Positions 1 through 5,498 of a DNA stretch of 5,498 nt are shown here, piece by piece; the first letter of the stretch is position 1; each line of letters opens with the position of its first letter. The position numbers and the translations under genes were made by a program. Source of the DNA: Bacteroidales bacterium UBA6244 (GTDB taxonomy: Bacteria; Bacteroidota; Bacteroidia; Bacteroidales; F082); the NCBI GenBank assembly GCA_002440885.1, contig DJVY01000216.1, positions 1 to 5,498 of the forward strand, in the 5' to 3' direction. Below the pieces are notes generated by a model, which was given only the letters and a program-made list of their open reading frames with translations, ran no database searches and had not been told where the DNA came from.

Positions 1-955
1 TGATTGCTCCTAATTTCTGTTGGTCTGTAAACCCAGTTCCTAACTTCTGTTGGTCTGTATAACCAGCTCCTAATTTTTCTTCTGAGTTAAATAGCTTAGT
101 GTCAATACCTAAAATTGTTTGGTCTAAAAAACAACTAACCAGATTAAGCTGCTCCACACTTTTTACAATTTTTTGTGCGCTCTGGGCATTAAAATTTGCT
201 ATGCTGGTATTGTCCAGTTCCATAAAAGCCAACATTTCATCTTGTTGAATCGTATCGTTCAAAACGGTAAACAGGAACTGATTGTCGCCATACAACTTTT
301 TGTCTTCAAGATAAATCAACAGTGGTTTATCCTGAGCAATCAAAGCACTCTGTAACACATTTAAGGCCAGCAAATCATGGGCTTCTTTCAGGTTTTGATT
401 ATCCTGTTCGGGATGAGCTGCCAACCAGGCCTCAATCCCATCTATGTAGCTCAGAAAAACCCCTTCGTTGGTATAAATACGTGATGCAGCATTCTGTGCA
501 TCATTAAGATATTGGATGATGGGCGTCTCGTTGTTCATTTCAGGATTTTGTATAACATGAAGAGCTGTTAGCAAGTCTGCACGGGCATTATTCAGATAAG
601 TAAGATACCCGTCAAGGGTTTGGGTTAGATTTAGCGAGGTAATAAACTCTTGGTTATCTGCTGTGAGACCGATTACCCGTTCTATGTCTGCCGAAGATTT
701 TAGTGATTTGTAGTAGAGATAACTCAAATATTGCTGGTATTGAAGCAGACTTGCGGTATCTTTTACCAGTTCGTTACGCAACAGAATATCATTTTCCGTA
801 ATCCTGACGTTTCTTTTGCTATCTACTTTACCGATCGATCCTGCCAGCTCACTATCTTGAGGAGGAAAAGCATTGAATGACATGCCGATTAAAATTCCGG
901 CCACCAGACCTAATACGGCAAATAGAATTGGATTTAAGGCGTTTTTCTTTTTCAT
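1..955 (-). CDS. Hypothetical single-pass membrane-anchored protein, partial (C-terminus beyond left edge)
   Basis: An uninterrupted frame of 318 codons reads leftward from ATG at 955-953 and is still open at position 1. I do not recognise the family. Residues 2-4 are lysines. Residues about 9-27 (PILFAVLGLVAGILIGMSF) form one hydrophobic helix with no lipobox cysteine, so it looks like an uncleaved signal anchor with the rest outside the cytoplasm. Residues about 45-290 look mostly alpha-helical, rich in Leu, Gln, Asn, Asp and Tyr, with a single Cys at 275 and no catalytic motif I can identify. Residues 294-317 are 2.4 copies of a 10-residue repeat (KLGxG[YF]TDQQ). The first ATG is chosen because it precedes the lysines and membrane helix; later Met codons would lose them. 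No Shine-Dalgarno is evident upstream. It is divergent from hypF and visibly more AT-rich, so a role in hydrogenase maturation is not implied. The gene is surely real; its function is unknown. Confidence 0.8.
   Translation of the reverse strand, partial: MKKKNALNPILFAVLGLVAGILIGMSFNAFPPQDSELAGSIGKVDSKRNVRITENDILLRNELVKDTASLLQYQQYLSYLYYKSLKSSADIERVIGLTADNQEFITSLNLTQTLDGYLTYLNNARADLLTALHVIQNPEMNNETPIIQYLNDAQNAASRIYTNEGVFLSYIDGIEAWLAAHPEQDNQNLKEAHDLLALNVLQSALIAQDKPLLIYLEDKKLYGDNQFLFTVLNDTIQQDEMLAFMELDNTSIANFNAQSAQKIVKSVEQLNLVSCFLDQTILGIDTKLFNSEEKLGAGYTDQQKLGTGFTDQQKLGAI
7..76. repeat. 30-bp in-frame tandem repeat (about 2.3 copies)
   Basis: Copy A (7-36) and copy B (37-66) match at 26 of 30 bases, differing at unit positions 1, 8, 24 and 26. 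A third, partial copy starts at 67 and matches copy A for its first 10 bases (CTCCTAATTT), then diverges. Bases 1-6 do not fit the unit well, so the array may end there or decay. The period is a multiple of three, and on the - strand it encodes the 10-residue units KLGAGYTDQQ and KLGTGFTDQQ, followed by KLGA. Two of the four base differences are silent. Confidence 0.85.
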
Positions 956-1155
956 GTGTTTAAGTTTTTTATTGTTCAATTGCGTTTATTATGTGTATTA
1001 CTTTCTTAAAATACATCTGACTATTTAAAAAGTTGGTTTTAAACGGATAATAATTTTTACCCAACTCACATCTAAGCAATTTTCAATCTCACCCTATTAA
1101 TCGAATTTATTTTCAACCCATTATAAACTTCCTCACAAAAATGCTCAAATTAATG

Positions 1156-1224
1156 CACCTGGCTTGTAGGATAAATCTGATTTTTATGTAGGATAAATCT
1201 GACAGAGGGAAGGTGTTCCAGGTG
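1156..1224. repeat. 7-bp inverted repeat bracketing the direct repeats
   Basis: CACCTGG at 1156-1162 is the exact reverse complement of CCAGGTG at 1218-1224. The arms enclose 55 bases that include both copies of the 16-bp direct repeat. The loop is too long for a strong hairpin, and a 7-bp match can arise by chance. The nested placement is what makes it worth recording, either as a composite operator or as the ends of a small degenerate element. Confidence 0.35.
1165..1202. repeat. Perfect 16-bp direct repeat, 22-bp period; possible regulator site
   Basis: TGTAGGATAAATCTGA occurs at 1165-1180 and again at 1187-1202, separated by TTTTTA. The 22-bp period is close to two helical turns, so both copies would face the same side of DNA, as in paired activator or response-regulator sites. 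A weaker relative, ATACATCTGAC, lies at 1011-1021 and differs by one base from ATAAATCTGAC at 1193-1203. The second copy ends about 115 bp upstream of the putative hypF -33 element. The repeat is seen directly; regulatory function is inference. It could instead be the remnant of a mobile element or a local duplication. Confidence 0.55.
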
Positions 1225-1318
1225 TAAAATAACCTATTATCGCGTTTTTTTTTTAGTACTGTTGTCGGAGACAAAGAATTAACCCGGCTGTGCAAGGGAA
1301 GAATGCCTACGCAAATTG

Positions 1319-1349
1319 ATTGGAAATATCCTGCAATGAATTAGCTTTG
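1319..1349 (+). promoter_or_regulatory. Putative hypFCDE promoter (Bacteroidota-type)
   Basis: TAGCTTTG at 1342-1349 matches the Bacteroidota housekeeping -7 consensus TAnnTTTG at every fixed base. ATTG at 1319-1322 is a three-of-four match to the -33 element TTTG, with a spacer of 19 bases. Transcription would start near 1354-1356, giving a leader of only about 15-17 bases before the ATG at 1371. No other equally good match was seen upstream of hypF. The assignment assumes that the host is a member of the Bacteroidota. Confidence 0.5.
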
Positions 1350-1370
1350 CACCCGTATTAATTGGCCAGC

Positions 1371-3641
1371 ATGCAGCAAAAAAAAATCACGATAAAAGGA
1401 CTTGTACAAGGAGTCGGGTTTCGTCCGGCGGTGTACCGCATTGCACACAAATACGGCATTAATGGGACGGTGGAGAATACCAATTCGGGGGTGATTGTTA
1501 TAGCTGAATCAACCGAAGAACACTTACAGGCTTTTATTAAAGCCTTGCCCGATGAAATCCCTGAAGCTGCCACCATCAGTCATTTGTCTGTCGAAAACAA
1601 GCCTGTCATAGGTTTTGTCGATTTTCGTATTGTGGCCAGTACCAGCTCTTCATCGGAAGTTACCGAGATAAGTCCCGATATAGCCGTATGCAACGACTGC
1701 CTCCACGACCTGAGCCACCAGGCCCATCGTTTGGATTATCCCCTCACCAACTGTACCAACTGTGGCCCACGCTTTTCGATCATCCGCGAATTGCCTTACG
1801 ACAGGCCAAATACCACCATGGCTCCTTTTGTTATGTGCGAAATTTGTGAAAAAGAATACAAGGACGTAAACGACCGGCGCTTTCATGCACAGCCGGTGGC
1901 CTGCAACCATTGTGGCCCAAAATACAAACTGATTACGCAGGAAGCCGAATACAACCAGATTGCCGACATCACCATCAAATCGGCTGAAATAATCGACAGG
2001 GGTGGTATTGTGGCGCTGAAATCAATGGGTGGGTATAATCTGACTTGTGATGCAACGAACAGCACCGCCGCCGAACGACTTCGGCAAATGAAATTCAGAG
2101 AAGGAAAACCCTTCGCTCTCATGGTACGCGATGCCGAAACGGCCGCGCAGCTTACCCATTTGTCTGCCTTTGAAAAAACCTTGCTCACCAGTTGGAAAAG
2201 ACCGGTTGTATTGCTTAAATCGAAAAACTTACTTCCCGCCTCTATTGCCAAAGGCCTCGACACCGTTGGCCTCATGCTTCCCTACATGCCTTTTCATTAC
2301 CTGCTCTTTGGTAAGCTTAAAACCAATGTTATTGTGTTAACAAGTGGTAATTTATCCGATGAGCCCATCATCACCGATGATCAGGCGGCTATGGATGCTT
2401 TCCTCAGTCTTACAGACGGCGTAATATCCTACAACAGAGACATCTACAACAGGGTAGACGACAGCGTAGCCCTGGTGGTGAATAACAAACCACGCCTGAT
2501 CCGACGGTCTCGCGGTTATGCCCCCTCTCCTATTACTACCCGGCTGAACACGGAAGGCATTTTTGCCACAGGTGCTGAGTTGGTCAATTGTTTCGCCGTA
2601 GGAAAAGGAAATCAGGTGATTATGAGTCAACACATTGGCGACCTTAAAAATGCTGAAACACTTGATTTTTACCAGGAATCCATCGGGCGCTATAACCAAC
2701 TGTTTAGGTTTACTCCTCAGCTGGCGGTTACTGACTTGCATCCCGATTACCTTTCCACGAAATACGCCCTGCAAACAGGATCTCCGGTATTGCACGTACA
2801 ACACCACCATGCCCACATGGCTTCTTGCATGGCCGAGCATGATCTGAATGAAAAAGTACTGGGCATCTGTTTAGATGGAACCGGACTGGGTAAGGATGGA
2901 AATATCTGGGGTGGTGAATTTTTGTATGGCGATTTAGTTGACTTTGAACGTTTTGCTCATTTCGAGTACATCCCGCAACCCGGTGGTGACGCCGTAACAA
3001 AACACCCTTGGCGCATGATGGTCGCTTACCTGTACCACTATTTTGGCGCTGAGTTTTTCGTGCCTCATCACCCTGTAACCAACGAAATTGATTCTGGCGA
3101 GTTGCAACTGCTGCTCTCCATGCTGAAAAACAAGATCAACACCCCCCTGACTTCGAGCGCAGGCAGGCTGTTTGATGCGGTTTCTGCCTTGCTTGGATTA
3201 ATTCACCACAGTACTTACCATGCCGAAGCACCCATGCGCCTGGAAGCCGCAGCTGATGAAAACGAAACCGGTCGCTATGCCTACTCAGGTACTTCAGTTA
3301 TTTCGTTTAAAAACACTTTTATCGGCATGCTTGACGACCTAAACAACTGGATTTCTCCTGCCGTAATCGCCGCCAAATTTCATAACACTTTAATTGCCAT
3401 TATAATAGATGTGGCTTCAAGCATGAGAAAGACGCATGGTGTAAACGCTGTTGTACTGTCGGGAGGAAGCTTTCAAAACAGAATCCTGCTAAAAAAGGCC
3501 GAACAAGGACTAAAAGAATGTAATTTTGCCGTGTTTTCGCACGAAAAAGTTCCGGCCAACGACGGCGGAATTGCACTTGGTCAGCTGGCCATTGCAGCAG
3601 CACGGCGAGAGCAGGAAATAAGATTAAACAAAAAACAATGA
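1371..3641 (+). CDS. hypF: Carbamoyltransferase HypF, [NiFe]-hydrogenase maturation
   Basis: This cytoplasmic enzyme activates carbamoyl phosphate with ATP and transfers the carbamoyl group to HypE, supplying the cyanide ligands of the [NiFe] active site. The 756 residues have the full family architecture. An acylphosphatase domain (about 1-90) has VQGVGFRP with catalytic Arg18, and Asn36 in the V-x-N-x3-G-V motif. A double zinc finger (107-181) reads C-x2-C-x17-C-x2-C-x24-C-x2-C-x18-C-x2-C. A YrdC-like domain (about 195-385) has KFREGKPFA (241-249), TSGN (324-327), a DD pair (363-364) and RRSRGYAP (378-385). A Kae1-like carbamoyltransferase domain (about 395 to the end) has HHHAH (478-482), DGTGLGKDG followed by IWGGEF (from 502) and SGG (697-699). 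The length is normal for the family. I chose ATG 1371; an in-frame TTG at 1362 would add only three residues and lies close to the putative transcription start. An A9 tract covers codons 3-5. hypC starts one base after the stop. Confidence 0.97.
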   Translation: MQQKKITIKGLVQGVGFRPAVYRIAHKYGINGTVENTNSGVIVIAESTEEHLQAFIKALPDEIPEAATISHLSVENKPVIGFVDFRIVASTSSSSEVTEISPDIAVCNDCLHDLSHQAHRLDYPLTNCTNCGPRFSIIRELPYDRPNTTMAPFVMCEICEKEYKDVNDRRFHAQPVACNHCGPKYKLITQEAEYNQIADITIKSAEIIDRGGIVALKSMGGYNLTCDATNSTAAERLRQMKFREGKPFALMVRDAETAAQLTHLSAFEKTLLTSWKRPVVLLKSKNLLPASIAKGLDTVGLMLPYMPFHYLLFGKLKTNVIVLTSGNLSDEPIITDDQAAMDAFLSLTDGVISYNRDIYNRVDDSVALVVNNKPRLIRRSRGYAPSPITTRLNTEGIFATGAELVNCFAVGKGNQVIMSQHIGDLKNAETLDFYQESIGRYNQLFRFTPQLAVTDLHPDYLSTKYALQTGSPVLHVQHHHAHMASCMAEHDLNEKVLGICLDGTGLGKDGNIWGGEFLYGDLVDFERFAHFEYIPQPGGDAVTKHPWRMMVAYLYHYFGAEFFVPHHPVTNEIDSGELQLLLSMLKNKINTPLTSSAGRLFDAVSALLGLIHHSTYHAEAPMRLEAAADENETGRYAYSGTSVISFKNTFIGMLDDLNNWISPAVIAAKFHNTLIAIIIDVASSMRKTHGVNAVVLSGGSFQNRILLKKAEQGLKECNFAVFSHEKVPANDGGIALGQLAIAAARREQEIRLNKKQ
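1378..1386 (+). repeat. A9 homopolymer at codons 3-5 of hypF
   Basis: Nine consecutive A residues lie seven bases after the first base of the chosen start codon, within CAG CAA AAA AAA ATC. Gain or loss of one A would shift the frame almost at once and remove HypF. Such tracts can slip during replication or transcription, but a KK pair near an N-terminus in an AT-leaning genome also produces them without any regulatory meaning. Confidence 0.6.
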
Positions 3642-3642
3642 T

Positions 3643-3912
3643 ATGTGTTTAAGTATTCCCGCAAGGGTTGATCGCATTGATGGCCACATGGCTGTGTGCA
3701 CTGTGGGCGAATCGAGTTACGAAGCCAGTTTGGAAATGTTGAATATGTCGGAGATACAAGTAGGCGATTACGTATTGATCCATACCGGATTTGCTCTTCA
3801 GAAATTAGACGAAGAAGAAGCGCTGGAAACCCTGAAGACTTTTGAAGAGTTCAGAAACCTCAACAAGGATCTCGATATTGAAGAACAGCAGCATAACACA
3901 CGCATTACCTAG
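3643..3912 (+). CDS. hypC: Hydrogenase maturation chaperone HypC
   Basis: This small 89-residue chaperone binds HypD to form the scaffold on which the Fe(CN)2CO unit is built, then carries it to the hydrogenase large-subunit precursor. The N-terminus MCLSIPARV carries the family signature, with Cys2 essential and exposed once the initiator Met is removed. The OB-fold core ends in GDYVLIHTGFALQKLDEEEA (41-60), also highly characteristic, with a His at 47 in the conserved V-x-I-H-x-G-F-A context. An acidic and polar tail (about 75-89) ends in TRIT and lies outside the core. The start is fixed by the required Met-Cys; no Shine-Dalgarno is present, and translation probably depends on coupling to hypF, whose stop is one base upstream. 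A paralogue, HybG or HupF, is possible in general, but the position between hypF and hypD supports HypC. Confidence 0.96.
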   Translation: MCLSIPARVDRIDGHMAVCTVGESSYEASLEMLNMSEIQVGDYVLIHTGFALQKLDEEEALETLKTFEEFRNLNKDLDIEEQQHNTRIT

Positions 3913-3917
3913 TTTAC

Positions 3918-4997
3918 ATGAAACATATTGATGAATACCGCGACAAAGAGCTGGTGAGGCTTTTTGCTGAAGAGATCAAAAAACTAGCCAGCCGGCCTGT
4001 TAAAATAATGGAGGTCTGTGGAGGGCATACCATGTCGATTCAGAAATTCGGTCTCCCCTACCTGCTTCCCGAAAATGTAGAGCTTATCTCGGGACCTGGC
4101 TGTCCGGTTTGTGTTACCAGCCGCAAATACATCGATCAGGCAGTGGCTTACAGCCGTCTTCCTGACGTAATTATCACCACCTACGGCGATTTATTGCGTG
4201 TACCCGGAAGCACCTCGAGTTTAGATCAGGAAAAAGCACTGGGAGCAGATATCCGTATTGTCTACTCCGTTCTCGATGCGCTGCTGATTGCCAAAAGCAA
4301 CCGCCGTAAAAAGATTGTTTTTCTGGGCATTGGCTTTGAAACCACTGCTCCCGGATCGGCAGCTGCCATTATCAAAGCCGCTATGGCCGGACTACGCAAC
4401 TTCTTTGTATTCAGCGCGCACAAAATCATGCCTCCGGCAATGGAAGCACTGATTGATGAAGGGGTGATGATCGATGGCTATTTAGGACCGGGTCATGTGA
4501 GCACCATTACAGGTGAGAAAATCTACTACCCTATCCCTGAGAAATATGGCTTAGGTGTGGTCATCAGCGGATTTGAACCCGTCGACGTGATGCAAAGTGT
4601 GCTCATGCTCGTCCAACAAATCGAAAACAAAACACCCAAAGTCGAAATACAGTACACCCGTGTGGTTAAGCCCGAAGGGAATCTGAAAGCGCAGCAGATG
4701 ATGGAAGAAGTGTTCGAGTTCCGCGACGATTGGTGGCGTGGACTCGGGGTGCTTAAAAACAGTGGATTAAAAATAAGGGAACAATACGCACGCCATGATG
4801 CAGAACAGATGATCGAGGTAGAAGTGGAGGAAACCATCGAGCCTAAAGGGTGTATCTGTGGCGAAATATTAAAAGGCATTAAAAAGCCGAAGGACTGCAA
4901 GTTGTTTGGTACGGTATGCACGCCTACCGACCCCGTTGGGGCTTGCATGGTGTCGAATGAAGGCTCGTGTGCTGCCTATTACATGTATAACCGATAA
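3918..4997 (+). CDS. hypD: Hydrogenase maturation iron-sulfur protein HypD
   Basis: HypD is the cytoplasmic [4Fe-4S] scaffold that, with HypC, holds the iron while it receives CN and CO ligands. The 359 residues are a normal length. The three conserved active-region motifs are intact: EVCGGHTMS with Cys34, and GPGCPVC with Cys62 and Cys65. A further conserved block, GIGFETTAP, lies near residues 136-144, and the GYLGPGHVS region lies near 190-198. The C-terminal segment has Cys at 312, 314, 327, 334, 343 and 351; four of these bind the cluster in this family, most likely 314, 327, 334 and 351 by spacing, though I cannot confirm the exact set. ATG 3918 is five bases after the hypC stop, which supports translational coupling. 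hypE follows after four bases. Nothing suggests damage or transfer relative to its neighbours. Confidence 0.97.
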   Translation: MKHIDEYRDKELVRLFAEEIKKLASRPVKIMEVCGGHTMSIQKFGLPYLLPENVELISGPGCPVCVTSRKYIDQAVAYSRLPDVIITTYGDLLRVPGSTSSLDQEKALGADIRIVYSVLDALLIAKSNRRKKIVFLGIGFETTAPGSAAAIIKAAMAGLRNFFVFSAHKIMPPAMEALIDEGVMIDGYLGPGHVSTITGEKIYYPIPEKYGLGVVISGFEPVDVMQSVLMLVQQIENKTPKVEIQYTRVVKPEGNLKAQQMMEEVFEFRDDWWRGLGVLKNSGLKIREQYARHDAEQMIEVEVEETIEPKGCICGEILKGIKKPKDCKLFGTVCTPTDPVGACMVSNEGSCAAYYMYNR

Positions 4998-5001
4998 TGT
5001 C

Positions 5002-5498
5002 ATGAAGAAACACCACAACATACTCCTTGGTCACGGAAGCGGAGGCAAGTTAACCCACGACCTCATCGAGCAACTCTTTGCCAGCCGTTTTTCCAACCCC
5101 ATTCTTGCGCAACACGGCGATTCGGCTTTGTTGCCGTCGTCAACCGACATGATTACCTTTACAACAGATTCATTTGTAGTAGATCCGGTTGTTTTTCCCG
5201 GCGGGAATATTGGTCATTTGGCCGTTGCCGGAACGGTAAACGATTTGGCCGTCTCGGGAGCAACACCACGTTATCTCAGTGCCGGATTCATAATCGAGGA
5301 AGGTTTTCCGATGGCCACCCTGGAGTTAATTGTGGAAACCATGGCCAACGAAGCCAGAAAAGCCGGTGTGCTTATCGTAACCGGCGACACCAAAGTGGTA
5401 GACAAAGGCAAATGCGATAAAATTTTCATCAATACGTCCGGCATTGGGTTTTTGTCTGCCGACCGAAACCATATTTCAGGAGGAAGCCGCATACAGCC
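5002..5498 (+). CDS. hypE: Hydrogenase maturation protein HypE, 5' part (C-terminus beyond right edge)
   Basis: HypE receives the carbamoyl group from HypF on its C-terminal cysteine and dehydrates it with ATP to a thiocyanate, the cyanide donor for the HypC-HypD complex. The window holds 165 complete codons, roughly half of a typical HypE, with no stop. It belongs to the PurM/AIR-synthase-like ATP-binding family. Visible motifs are GHGSGGKLT (10-18), GDSALL (39-44), TTDSFVVDP (54-62), FPGGNIG (65-71), GTVNDLAVSGATP (77-89) and the ATP-binding TGDTKVVDKG (127-136). The substrate-carrying C-terminal Cys cannot be checked here. ATG 5002 is four bases past the hypD stop; an ATG at 4997 meets a stop at once, so it is not the start. 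The gene is co-directional with and presumably co-transcribed with hypF, hypC and hypD. Confidence 0.96.
   Translation, partial: MKKHHNILLGHGSGGKLTHDLIEQLFASRFSNPILAQHGDSALLPSSTDMITFTTDSFVVDPVVFPGGNIGHLAVAGTVNDLAVSGATPRYLSAGFIIEEGFPMATLELIVETMANEARKAGVLIVTGDTKVVDKGKCDKIFINTSGIGFLSADRNHISGGSRIQ

Larger units (their letters stand above)
956..1318. other. Divergent intergenic region, AT-rich, no gene seen
   Basis: This stretch separates the start codon of the unknown - strand gene from the hypF promoter. It must hold the promoter of the - strand gene, but I see no good match to the Bacteroidota TAnnTTTG element there. I see no tRNA, rRNA or convincing protein-coding frame. A 60-codon open frame on the - strand (1113-1295) has no start context or recognisable content. 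The notable contents are the direct and inverted repeats at 1156-1224 and a run of ten T at 1245-1254. Confidence 0.6.

Noticed and set aside
173..507. Two short open frames on the + strand
   Set aside because: Both lie antisense to the long - strand coding frame 955-1, which has a clear start and membrane anchor and stays open to the edge.
1031..1066. 6-bp inverted repeat AGTTGG/CCAACT
   Set aside because: Short arms with a 24-base loop and no flanking extension; expected by chance.
1218..1254. Rho-independent terminator ending in the T10 run at 1245-1254
   Set aside because: The only nearby stem is a 4-bp AGGT/ACCT pair, set nine bases from the T run, and no + strand gene ends upstream of it.
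1113..1295. 60-codon open frame on the - strand within the intergenic region
   Set aside because: Short, without a ribosome site or recognisable content, and built over the direct repeats; best explained as chance in AT-rich DNA.
1362..1370. TTG at 1362 as the start of hypF
   Set aside because: It adds only three residues (MAS), leaves almost no leader from the putative promoter, and ATG 1371 directly precedes the acylphosphatase domain.
1342..1386. Sigma-54 promoter upstream of hypF, as in some hydrogenase operons
   Set aside because: No GG-N10-GC pair with the TGGCAC/TTGC context was found at a suitable distance before the start codon; the GG near 1364 falls beside the start itself.

Overview
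The window holds the start of a [NiFe]-hydrogenase maturation operon on the + strand, in the order hypF-hypC-hypD-hypE. Facing away from it on the - strand is an unrelated membrane-anchored protein of unknown function that runs off the left edge. The organism is most likely a member of the Bacteroidota. The evidence is a Bacteroidota-type -7 element (TAGCTTTG, fitting TAnnTTTG) just upstream of hypF, A/T-rich translation starts without clear Shine-Dalgarno sequences, and the general look of the proteins. This is inference from sequence style and was not checked by database search.

Layout. Positions 1-955 (- strand): 5' part of a 318+ residue protein with one N-terminal membrane helix and a mostly helical extracytoplasmic region. 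It ends at the window edge in a 10-residue (30-bp) in-frame tandem repeat. Positions 956-1370: a divergent, AT-rich intergenic region of about 415 bp. It carries a perfect 16-bp direct repeat with a 22-bp period, bracketed by a 7-bp inverted repeat, then a T10 run, and finally a candidate hypF promoter. Positions 1371-3641: hypF. 3643-3912: hypC. 3918-4997: hypD. 5002 to the right edge: first 165 codons of hypE. The hyp genes are separated by only 1, 5 and 4 bases, so they are almost certainly one transcription unit.

How they work together (established for the family). HypF turns carbamoyl phosphate and ATP into a carbamoyl adenylate and passes the carbamoyl group to the C-terminal cysteine of HypE. 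HypE dehydrates it with ATP to a thiocyanate. The cyanide is delivered to iron held by the HypC-HypD complex, and HypC carries the Fe(CN)2CO unit to the hydrogenase large subunit. All motifs I can check for these roles are intact. The nickel-insertion genes hypA and hypB and the hydrogenase structural genes are not in the window.

I found no convincing new biological system. The hyp operon is conventional. The less ordinary items are the repeats in the divergent intergenic region, the tandem repeat in the unknown protein, and an A9 tract at the very start of hypF.
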